Below the pieces are notes generated by a model. The model was not told the DNA's origin, did not search any database, and saw only the letters and a list, made by a program, of their open reading frames with translations. This document shows positions 54,765 to 62,267 of a stretch of DNA of 64,000 nucleotides, piece after piece (position 1 is the first letter of the stretch; each line of letters begins with the position of its first letter). This DNA is from Bacteroidia bacterium (GTDB lineage: Bacteria; Bacteroidota; Bacteroidia; M30B66), in the NCBI GenBank assembly GCA_018401705.1, contig JAGYKL010000006.1, positions 90,426 through 154,425 of the forward strand, read 5' to 3'. The position numbers and the translations under genes were made by a program.

Positions 54765-55631
54765 CTATACCTGTAAATTAATCCAAGCTCTAAGTATTTT
54801 GCGCTTAAGCTTTGCGCTGTCAAAGTAACTTGTTCTACCATGCAACAAAAATTCATTATTGAAGAAAACCATATCTCCCTTTTGCATTTTAATGGTAAGC
54901 GAGTTAGAAGGGTCATTCAAATACTCATCAAAATGATCCATCGCTTGAGTAGCATCTTTGCTTAGGAACTCGCCTGCCTCGAGCGTGCCGCGCTCAATCC
55001 AATACCGCATATAACGAACAAGAAATTGGTTATCTTCCATATGAAATATTGGGAACTTATTCAATTTCAATAGTTCAGGACTTTTCTCCTTTCCAGGAGT
55101 TATCAAATCGCGTATAAAATCCTGTTTCATTATTCTAATTATTTCGGGTGAAGAAATTAATGAGTCAGCAAAATAATTTGCGCCATTGCAAAGCTTCAAT
55201 TCTCCACCCTGAGCCGCAGCTTGCAAACAACATAAACCAACAATTTTTGGGTAGTAATCATGTGCAGAACTATCAGTATGCATACCTGTTTCCTGATTGG
55301 TCATACTAATAGGAATCTTCGAATCCATGTAATCGCCTCTATGATCTTCAACCGCATATAATTTGCCATATCGGTCATTTAAATCTCCAATCAATGAAGA
55401 CAACTTTTCAAAACAAGCAGAAATTTCCTTTTCATCTTTCGCTCTGCTTGAGCATTTGTAGTAAACAAACCCTGGAGCTTGCAGTATATTGTTATTTACA
55501 ATTGAATGAACAAGTCTTTTATAATAGGGTTTCCCCATGCGCCTCAATTCATCTTTTAGGCTATAATATTTGGTGTTTTCTTCAACAATTGGAATTCCAG
55601 ACCAGACTCTTTTTTTCATTTCTCCAAGCAA
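54765..55631 (-). CDS. TauD/TfdA-like Fe(II)/2-oxoglutarate dioxygenase
   Basis: 288 residues. The facial triad is seen: H118 and D120 in QETGMHTDSSAHDYYP, and H264 in FLLHGRTSYFD. R278/R281 in KLKRKILRAWIN are candidate 2-oxoglutarate ligands. The Asp is kept, so hydroxylation is more likely than halogenation. The N-terminal part (NNILQAPGFVYYK, LYAVEDHRGDYMDSK) fits the clavaminate synthase-like branch. Its first 16 bases overlap the methyltransferase gene, so the two are coupled. Substrate unknown; see the four-gene cluster finding. Confidence 0.88.
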   Translation of the reverse strand: MLGEMKKRVWSGIPIVEENTKYYSLKDELRRMGKPYYKRLVHSIVNNNILQAPGFVYYKCSSRAKDEKEISACFEKLSSLIGDLNDRYGKLYAVEDHRGDYMDSKIPISMTNQETGMHTDSSAHDYYPKIVGLCCLQAAAQGGELKLCNGANYFADSLISSPEIIRIMKQDFIRDLITPGKEKSPELLKLNKFPIFHMEDNQFLVRYMRYWIERGTLEAGEFLSKDATQAMDHFDEYLNDPSNSLTIKMQKGDMVFFNNEFLLHGRTSYFDSAKLKRKILRAWINLQV

Positions 55632-56359
55632 AATAACACGTGTAAAGGCAGCCCCTGTATTGGTCTAAAGAAGGCCTCATCGATTTGAAGTAATTCAGGT
55701 GTTACAAATAATTCTTCTACTATAGGGAATTTGCTGAAACCTCCTTCAAATAGGAGTTTAAAGTAATCGCCAAGCGTTTTATGAACACAACTCACTTCAA
55801 CACTATCTCCGTTGAATTTCCATATTTTTCCTTTAAACAAAGAGTTTCTGGCATTAAAATAATTCCCTGTTGTTTTAAAGTAAAATGGGTACTCTGTTTT
55901 GGCCATAAATGGCTTACAAGGATGGGGAATCGTAAAAATAAAACGACCGCCCGGCTTTAATGATAAGTATATACGTTTTAATAATTCACCCGAATCTTCA
56001 ATAGTTAAATAATTAAATAAAAAAACGGCAAGTACAAGGTCGAATGTTTCTGGTTTATATACCTCTGCCTCCAGCACATTTGAACAATAGTAATGCTCAT
56101 TGCCAGAAGTAGCTGCTTTTCGCGCCAGATCAATCATATTCGCTGAAATGTCAATTCCAATTACAGATTCAGCATTACGCTTTCGAAGTAACCTGCTAAC
56201 ATAACCCTCTCCACAACCAAGATCTAAAGCATGTTTACCAGTTAGGTCTCCCGCTAATTCAAGTACACGAGGCCTTGCAGTAAAATCAGATAGAATTTCA
56301 GGCTTATTCCTCGCCCAGCCTGAGGCTTGGCGGTTATATAATTGCTCTGTTAAACTCAT
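55616..56359 (-). CDS. Class I SAM-dependent methyltransferase
   Basis: 247 residues. Motif I HALDLGCGEGYVSRLLRKR, acidic motif II IGIDISANMIDLARKAA, post-motif DLVLAVFLFNYLTIED and LKPGGRFIFTIPHPCKPF match small-molecule methyltransferases of the UbiE/biosynthesis type. The C-terminal 80 residues probably form the substrate lid. It is the promoter-proximal gene of the minus-strand pair; the dioxygenase gene follows with a 16-base overlap. Confidence 0.92.
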   Translation of the reverse strand: MSLTEQLYNRQASGWARNKPEILSDFTARPRVLELAGDLTGKHALDLGCGEGYVSRLLRKRNAESVIGIDISANMIDLARKAATSGNEHYYCSNVLEAEVYKPETFDLVLAVFLFNYLTIEDSGELLKRIYLSLKPGGRFIFTIPHPCKPFMAKTEYPFYFKTTGNYFNARNSLFKGKIWKFNGDSVEVSCVHKTLGDYFKLLFEGGFSKFPIVEELFVTPELLQIDEAFFRPIQGLPLHVLFCLEK

Positions 56360-56442
56360 GAGGGTAATCTCGCTTAAAGCAAATGGTTAGCATAAGAGCA
56401 TAAGCTTCGATTTACAGTAAAAATGAATATTTTGTAATTTAA

Positions 56443-56450
56443 CAAATGTA
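56443..56450 (-). promoter_or_regulatory. -7 promoter element (TACATTTG on minus strand) of the methyltransferase gene
   Basis: The plus strand reads CAAATGTA, the complement of TAnnTTTG, 83 bases before the methyltransferase start and directly beside the TTACACGTGTAA palindrome. Confidence 0.55.
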
Positions 56451-56451
56451 G

Positions 56452-56463
56452 TTACACGTGTAA
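56452..56463. promoter_or_regulatory. Perfect 12-bp palindrome TTACACGTGTAA (candidate operator)
   Basis: Sits in the 203-base divergent spacer, one base beyond the minus-strand -7 box, that is inside the expected -7/-33 spacer; a repressor bound here would block the methyltransferase promoter. Confidence 0.5.
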
Positions 56464-56562
56464 ATACCTATATGAATGAGAACCCTTATTATTTTGATAA
56501 AATATAGGCAGGAACACTCATTCTTTTTTGGAACATAATTACAGATTTTCGAAAGAAAAAAT

Positions 56563-57279
56563 ATGCAACATCTGTTAGACGAAGCGATGAATCACCGGGC
56601 GGTTAATCACCCATACCTGGAAAGACTAAGAAGTGGGAACTTTAACAATATGGAGGCGGTAATCAAAGATTTCGCAACTCAATATGGAGCTTATAGTGCA
56701 TGGTTCCCGCGTTATCTTACTGGAGTCATTTCTAAACTCGAAAATCCTAGTTACCGTAATTTACTCATGGATAATTTGGCAGAAGAAGCCGGACATCTGC
56801 ATGATGAAGATATAGAAGAATTAAAAAAGCTTGAAATTGAAGAGTCTTGGGTGCAAGGCATCCCGCATCCACAGCTCTTTCGTCGTTTTCAGGATGCAAT
56901 GAATATTAACCGCGAGGAACAACCCGGGGTAGAAGTTCAGGTATGGAGAGAATTGTTTCTTGGAATTATTCAGAATGGGAATGCGGCTGAAGCCGTAGGT
57001 GCTATTGGCATAGGTACAGAATCGGTTGTTAAGTTTATTTATAAATACATAATTGATGCTATTCGAAATCACACCAGTTTAAGCCTTGAACAATACGTGT
57101 TTTTTCCTCTTCATACGGAGGTAGATGATGAACACGGATTAATTCTTCTTAACATTGCCTCTGAAATGGCCGGAGAAAACGAAATTGCAGCCCAAAGTTT
57201 AAGAAAAGGAATGCTTAAAGCCTTGAATATTCGTGCTTCTTATTGGGACGATATGCTTCTCCGTGCAGAAAAACTCTAG
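56563..57279 (+). CDS. Heme-oxygenase-like diiron oxidase (HDO; iron-containing redox enzyme family)
   Basis: 238 residues, all-alpha. Candidate metal ligands: E74/E75 and H78/H80 in NLAEEAGHLHDED, E153 in GTESVVKFIY, and H184-x3-D188-x2-H191 in FPLHTEVDDEHGL. The last motif and the 31-residue spacing from E153 match the diiron sites described for SznF and CADD, so the site looks intact. HDO enzymes do N-oxygenation, oxidative C-C cleavage or decarboxylation. Followed after 3 bases by a cupin gene. Reaction unknown. Confidence 0.87.
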   Translation: MQHLLDEAMNHRAVNHPYLERLRSGNFNNMEAVIKDFATQYGAYSAWFPRYLTGVISKLENPSYRNLLMDNLAEEAGHLHDEDIEELKKLEIEESWVQGIPHPQLFRRFQDAMNINREEQPGVEVQVWRELFLGIIQNGNAAEAVGAIGIGTESVVKFIYKYIIDAIRNHTSLSLEQYVFFPLHTEVDDEHGLILLNIASEMAGENEIAAQSLRKGMLKALNIRASYWDDMLLRAEKL

Positions 57280-57282
57280 CGT

Positions 57283-58065
57283 ATGAATCAGGCTGAGGGA
57301 ATAATTCAAGCAATTCGACTTAAACATCTGAACGAGGATGAATTATCTTGGATAGCAATCGGTTCGCAGCAAGTTTTGAATTCCTTTCTTGGAGGGGAAA
57401 TTCATCTTCGCGAAAACACCGATGCATGCTTCTATAAAATTTACACAATCCTTTCCGGTATCCGCAATGGTCATTTAAAAGAGGTTCCGGCCTCAGCGGC
57501 CGATGACTTTCTGCACTTTCTATGCAACCCGTCGGCTGATTATCGTCTGCCTGAGTATCTGCAGGAATGTGGTATCGCCCTTTGGCAGGCACTTCAATAT
57601 AAACGTCTGAAAACTATAAGTGACGATATTAACTCAAAGGTTAGTCTTACCGGAAAAGGCGAAGACGCGGTTTATCACGCCGAGATTGAATCTCCTCACA
57701 GAGAGGCTTTGTACAACAATCAATCTGATAAACAGGGGATTGATTTTGGAGTAGAGCGAGTTAAATTTAATACTGAAATCCTCGATCCTCGTATTGTTAG
57801 TATTGCACCGGGTAAATCAAATGAGCTTCATAAGCATGCTCACGAAACCGTTTTTGTGTTTTACAAGGGCAGCGGTTTTGTTAAAATTGATGAGCTGAAA
57901 TTCCCGGTAAAACCGGGCGATATGGTGTTCATTCCTCGATGGTGCATGCACCAGAGTGTAAATGAATCGGATGAAGAAATGGTATTTCTGGCCGTAGCCG
58001 ATTTTGGACTAACAGGCACTTCGTTTGTCGGCAACTATCTAAAAACAGCAAGGCTTAAAGGCTAA
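57283..58065 (+). CDS. Cupin-domain protein with helical N-terminal domain
   Basis: 260 residues. Residues 1-130 are helical with no recognised family. Residues about 160-250 are a cupin: motif 1 PGKSNELHKHAHETVFVFYKG gives H183, H185, H187 and E188; motif 2 GDMVFIPRWCMHQSVN gives H223. This is a complete metal-binding set. It lies 3 bases downstream of the HDO gene. In SznF an HDO domain and a cupin domain are fused, so this pair may be a split counterpart. Other options are a cupin isomerase or a product-binding regulator. Confidence 0.87.
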   Translation: MNQAEGIIQAIRLKHLNEDELSWIAIGSQQVLNSFLGGEIHLRENTDACFYKIYTILSGIRNGHLKEVPASAADDFLHFLCNPSADYRLPEYLQECGIALWQALQYKRLKTISDDINSKVSLTGKGEDAVYHAEIESPHREALYNNQSDKQGIDFGVERVKFNTEILDPRIVSIAPGKSNELHKHAHETVFVFYKGSGFVKIDELKFPVKPGDMVFIPRWCMHQSVNESDEEMVFLAVADFGLTGTSFVGNYLKTARLKG

Positions 58066-58073
58066 TTAAACGA

Positions 58074-58115
58074 GCTTATTGACTCAGTTAGCCGAATCTA
58101 AGGTTTCAGTTTTGG
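58074..58115 (+). repeat. Direct repeat copy B, spanning the beta-mannosidase 3' end
   Basis: 35 of 42 bases equal copy A (54571-54612). In the glycosylasparaginase frame it reads NELIDSVSRI-stop against NKLIDSGSRI-stop, with most differences at third codon positions, so it is a relic of a related gene's end. Confidence 0.75.
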
Positions 58116-60086
58116 ATTCCCATCTAAGTCCAAAACACTCCACGACATTACCGGAGCAACTTCATTAAGTTGCCAAAAGAGAGTTCCCATACATCGAGGC
58201 TGGGCATTAAAATGAGAGATTTTAGCATCCTCATACACTTTGGCCTGCAAAATCTGAGATGATTGGATGATCTGCTCGCTACTTCCCGCCGGAAGGCGGT
58301 TATCATTTAAGTATTTCAGTAATAAATTCAGACCTTTATACGACTTTACCAATTCAGCCAAATTCATATAATTGGGTTTTAAGCCATAATGTTCTTCAAT
58401 GATATGTGACGATGGAAAAGAAGGGAATCCAAACTCACTCATAAACCTTGGAATCCGCGTTTTGATTGAATCAACAGGGTATTCGCCATGCCAAATGCTC
58501 CAGTCGTGGTTATCGCCAATATTCAAATCTTTGGTTTTCCCCCAGTTAGAAACTGGGGATGAAGGTAAATATGGAATATACATCCCGTGCTCTTGCACGT
58601 AACCTTTAATAAATCGCTCAAATAAGAACTCATAATTCGAATCGAGCATGCTTTTCTTAGGTACACTATACTCATAAGTTTGTTCCCAACCCCAGTTTTT
58701 ACGTGCTACGTTAATTTCGTTATTCCCACAAAACAGTGCCAAACAAGGGTGAGCACTTAACCTCTGTATCTGATATTCGAGTTCCGGCTTCAGAATTTCA
58801 AGAAAGTCGTCATCCACAGGATAATACGTGCAGGCGAACATAAAATCCTGCCAAATCAAAATACCGGAAGTATCGGCCCAGGTATAAAATTCATCAGGAA
58901 GGTAATTTCCACCGCCCCAAATTCTGAGCATGTTCATGTTGCTATGATACACATAATCAAGCTCTTTGGTCGACAAGCCCGTAACTCTATCGCCGGTGAA
59001 AGCTTCGTTGGGCATAACAACATTGGCCCCTTCCATAAACACAGCTTCGTTGTTTACTTTAAAATAGAAAGATTCACCGATGCTATCAGGTTCCTGAATC
59101 AAATCCACAGTTCTAACTCCAAAACGGGTAGTGGTGGTATCGCCTCCGGAAAACCAGGCATTCATGGTATACATTTCAGGAAAGCGGCCTGTTCCTTTTG
59201 GCCACCAAAGACGAGCTTTGGGAATGGTATAATTGACGAGGGTATCGAATTCTCCTGCAGGCAATTTCAATTTGAGTAACTCGTGGTTTTCGGTTTGAAG
59301 GTTTAACAGACGACCTCTTTTACCGGAATTACCCTTTATCCGAACCTTCAACTTCGCATTACCATGCGGAATAGATTCGGTAAACACGCTTGCTTTTTCA
59401 ATCACTGCCTTCGGCAGGAAGACGATTTGAGGAGTTACTCTGAAGCCTGTGTATATTTCAGGAACACAAAAATCCCAACCAAATTCCTGTTGCGGTTGAC
59501 GAATAAATGGCGAAGTTTTTAAAGCGTCGCTTTGATTATCTGCCGGAAGCGGGATGTTTTTCTTGACCAGTTCTTCAACTTCTTCTCTGGGAGGTTTGAA
59601 TTCAATTCGAATGACATTCTTTCTCTTAAGCAGCTTTTTGTTAAGCCTGAACTTCCAGATTCTGAAAGCATTATTCGTGCTTCCAAGAAATTTATCATTC
59701 AGATAAACATCTGCAAACGTTTGCAGGAATTGAAATTGTAGCTCAATACTTGAGGCCTTCTTTTGTTTGCTGCTAAGCTCAAATTCACAAACAATTTCGT
59801 GTTTCAGAGAAGCAACAGAATCGTGAAAAGCAATACTTCGAGGTTTAAACCTGAAGCTTAAGTCCCAATCATTTTTTATGGCATTTTCTCTTACTACTAC
59901 ATTGAGGTTTGCAGCGCCCTCAAACTTTATGGAACTATCGTTCCTGAAATTCCAATGCTTTAGTAAGAGTGTATCGTTTTGTGCAGAGATTGGCGAAAAG
60001 ATGGATAAGCATAAGAGAAGCAATAAAGAAAACGGAATGTTCCTTTTTGTTTTTATTAGATGGTTTGATTGCTTCTGATGATGCAT
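58098..60086 (-). CDS. GH2 beta-mannosidase-like enzyme, short at the C-terminus
   Basis: 662 residues with a signal peptide (PFSLLLLLCLSIFSPISAQ). Sugar-binding and Ig-like domains (about 40-310) precede the TIM barrel (MLRIWGGGNYLPDEFYTWAD, IWQDFMFACTYYP). The acid/base Glu is in FCGNNEINVA and the nucleophile Glu in RFMSEFGFPSFP. The chain stops at TLFWQLNEVAPVMSWSVLDLD plus GNPKLKP, where other beta-mannosidases continue into C-terminal Ig-like domains to reach 800 or more residues. It fits cleavage of the core Man-beta-GlcNAc bond. The stop lies inside direct repeat B. Confidence 0.88.
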   Translation of the reverse strand: MHHQKQSNHLIKTKRNIPFSLLLLLCLSIFSPISAQNDTLLLKHWNFRNDSSIKFEGAANLNVVVRENAIKNDWDLSFRFKPRSIAFHDSVASLKHEIVCEFELSSKQKKASSIELQFQFLQTFADVYLNDKFLGSTNNAFRIWKFRLNKKLLKRKNVIRIEFKPPREEVEELVKKNIPLPADNQSDALKTSPFIRQPQQEFGWDFCVPEIYTGFRVTPQIVFLPKAVIEKASVFTESIPHGNAKLKVRIKGNSGKRGRLLNLQTENHELLKLKLPAGEFDTLVNYTIPKARLWWPKGTGRFPEMYTMNAWFSGGDTTTTRFGVRTVDLIQEPDSIGESFYFKVNNEAVFMEGANVVMPNEAFTGDRVTGLSTKELDYVYHSNMNMLRIWGGGNYLPDEFYTWADTSGILIWQDFMFACTYYPVDDDFLEILKPELEYQIQRLSAHPCLALFCGNNEINVARKNWGWEQTYEYSVPKKSMLDSNYEFLFERFIKGYVQEHGMYIPYLPSSPVSNWGKTKDLNIGDNHDWSIWHGEYPVDSIKTRIPRFMSEFGFPSFPSSHIIEEHYGLKPNYMNLAELVKSYKGLNLLLKYLNDNRLPAGSSEQIIQSSQILQAKVYEDAKISHFNAQPRCMGTLFWQLNEVAPVMSWSVLDLDGNPKLKP

Positions 60087-60552
60087 TATTAAAATAGAAA
60101 TTACAACTCCGAAATAACGTCAAATCCTTTGAAACTTCCGCATATTTCAATTTCATTGATAGATTAGATAATTTGTTTACACTAAACAGGTTACAGTAAA
60201 CAAAATGTAGTTCAAGGCAGGTAAATAAAGGCTTATGAGAAAGAATTGCTGCCTCAAAACAGCATCATATTCGTGCAAGTTCATCTACTCTGGGTTCATT
60301 AACAATGATTAAATTCTTATTTGAGTATTTGATTGATAAAGCCTGTTTAGAAAAACAAGAATTGCGAAACATGAGTGTAGTATTATGAATTTCCAAAAAG
60401 AAAGCCAGCTATGGTTTACTTTTTTTAGGAGTAAGTTCCATTGCCAGCTTTCGCATTGGTGGTTGTTGAGCTTATTTTATAATTCAATTCTAAAACCCCG
60501 TGAACTATCTAACAAAGTTAAACTCGGGCTAAAAAGAATTGAAAACGAATTT
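60087..60552. other. 466-base intergenic region, no gene supported
   Basis: AT-rich spacer between the beta-mannosidase 5' end and the propeller-protein 3' end. It contains the 9-bp dyad at 60172-60204 and no convincing ORF: the 80-residue frame at 60385-60627 runs into the next gene and has no coding character. Confidence 0.55.
60172..60204. promoter_or_regulatory. Candidate operator TTTGTTTAC-N15-GTAAACAAA
   Basis: Perfect 9-bp arms 86-118 bases upstream of the beta-mannosidase start. Its sequence differs from the 49165 dyad. Confidence 0.45.
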
Positions 60553-62088
60553 TTATTGCTTGATGAACTTAAATGTTCGTTCATTTTGCTGTGTTTGAAT
60601 TTTCAGAAAGTATACTCCATTGGTTAATTCCGGAAAATCGATTTTTAATTCATGGGCGTTATTTACTTTTCCTGAGTGGCAAAGCCTTCCTTCAATTGAT
60701 AATATTTGAAAAGAAAGCATTTCAACATCACTGTTTACACGAAGCATTCCACTTGTAGGATTTGGAAAATAATTTATTGATGTATTATCCGGCGAACCGC
60801 CGCCCGATACAATTGAATTTTGAAAAACATAAACCCGACCCTCATCTAAGGAAATAGCATCTTCGCTTGGAGCGCCAACCACGATTGCATTTCCTCCGGA
60901 GCTCATTCTTACAGCAGAGCCAAATCCGTTAACATCACTTGAAGAGACGAAAGTTGAGAAATCCTCATTTTCTAGAATCCATTGAGTACCATTCCAATTA
61001 AAAACCCGAGTTCCTCCATTCACGAAGTTTTGCCAAGGTTCTCCAATAACTATGGTGTTTCCATCGGCGCTCAGGTCATTTGAAGGTCCGGCTAAGGCAC
61101 CATTGATTCCGATAATCGTGCTGCGTAAAACCCAATCCGTTCCATTGTAATCGAAGATATTGGTAGTGCCGTTTAAACCGAAAGGATTGGGTGAACTAAC
61201 AGCCAGTATGTTTCCGTCATCACTAAGACTTACTGCAGTTCCAAGTTTTTCTCCTTGTTCTGTGCCTATCATTGGCTCATCGCGTAAGTTCCACTCAGCA
61301 CCATCCCATGCGTATGTTCTAACAATACCTGCGCCATCGGTGGTAACAACATCATCTGTCCAAATTCGAAAACCTCTTCCACCAATCGCCACTTTGCTTC
61401 CGTCTGCGCTTATGTCTATACTATGTCCAAATTCTTCCAAGCTAATCTCACCGTCAATGTCTTCACCAACCTGAGACCAGCTTTGACCATCCCAATGGAA
61501 CACTCTTGCATGCCCTTGTAATTGTAATACACCAAGTTCCTGCGTGTTTTGGGGTGCACCAATAGCAATGTAGTTTCCGTCGGGACTTAAAGCCAGTGCC
61601 AATCCAAATACATCCCTTTCAAAAAGCGGACTGGGACTTCCTTCTCCCTCAATCGTGTTTCCGCGTAAAGCCCAGGTAACTCCATCCCAGTCATAAACAT
61701 TTACAACGCCGCATTTGTAGTCCAATGAATTATAGCCCCAAGGACTGCTGATGGCCACTGTGTTTCCGTCGTTGCTAATATCAACCGCAGAGCCTGTTCC
61801 TTCTAAAAGCTCAGAACCTAAGAAACTTGAGCCTCGTTGAATCCATTGAAACCCATCCCAGTCAAGCACTTTAGCGTATCCGTAAAAAGTTCCAAAGTCA
61901 CTATTTCTGCCAGAGCCAACCACAATTGTGTTTCCTGCCGAATCAACCGCAACAGAATTTAAGCTTCCAAGTTTGTCGCCTTCTGAAATTCCATCTATTG
62001 GCATGCCTTGCATGCTCCACTGCCCGAAACATAGAATGGGGCTTAATGCTAAAAGGATAATTGCTATTTTAATTTTTTCTGAATTCAT
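60553..62088 (-). CDS. Secreted beta-propeller protein with T9SS type A sorting domain
   Basis: 511 residues from ATG 62088, which gives a signal peptide (KIAIILLALSPILCFGQ). The body has about seven repeats of one blade type, each with SxDGN and a WDG..W unit (KVLDWDGFQWIQRG, NVYDWDGVTWALRG, RVFHWDGQSWSQVG, RTYAWDGAEWNLRD, NIFDYNGTDWVLRS, RVFNWNGTQWILEN), suggesting one 7-bladed propeller of the FG-GAP/WD-like kind. The end is a type A sorting domain (INYFPNPTSGMLRVNSD...TNGVYFLKIQT). T9SS-exported surface protein; ligand unknown. Confidence 0.87.
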   Translation of the reverse strand: MNSEKIKIAIILLALSPILCFGQWSMQGMPIDGISEGDKLGSLNSVAVDSAGNTIVVGSGRNSDFGTFYGYAKVLDWDGFQWIQRGSSFLGSELLEGTGSAVDISNDGNTVAISSPWGYNSLDYKCGVVNVYDWDGVTWALRGNTIEGEGSPSPLFERDVFGLALALSPDGNYIAIGAPQNTQELGVLQLQGHARVFHWDGQSWSQVGEDIDGEISLEEFGHSIDISADGSKVAIGGRGFRIWTDDVVTTDGAGIVRTYAWDGAEWNLRDEPMIGTEQGEKLGTAVSLSDDGNILAVSSPNPFGLNGTTNIFDYNGTDWVLRSTIIGINGALAGPSNDLSADGNTIVIGEPWQNFVNGGTRVFNWNGTQWILENEDFSTFVSSSDVNGFGSAVRMSSGGNAIVVGAPSEDAISLDEGRVYVFQNSIVSGGGSPDNTSINYFPNPTSGMLRVNSDVEMLSFQILSIEGRLCHSGKVNNAHELKIDFPELTNGVYFLKIQTQQNERTFKFIKQ

Positions 62089-62267
62089 GTGAAATAGAAT
62101 AAGCAATAGAATACAAATTAGTGATCTCAATATTCAAAATCACACCTACAATTGATACACTGCGATATTGAATTATTATTTAGCAAAACTGCTTTATTCA
62201 TAAGAAATATGCTTCACGGCTAGGCGTGAAATCTATCTGAATCACTCGTATTCGTGAGCAAAACAAG

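Noticed and set aside
54765..55631. Halogenase reading of the TauD-like protein
   Set aside because: Fe/2OG halogenases replace the metal-binding Asp by Gly or Ala; here H118-T-D120 keeps the Asp.
60385..60627. 80-codon frame in the spacer before the propeller gene
   Set aside because: It overlaps the 3' end of the propeller gene on the other strand and lacks a promoter box or recognisable composition.
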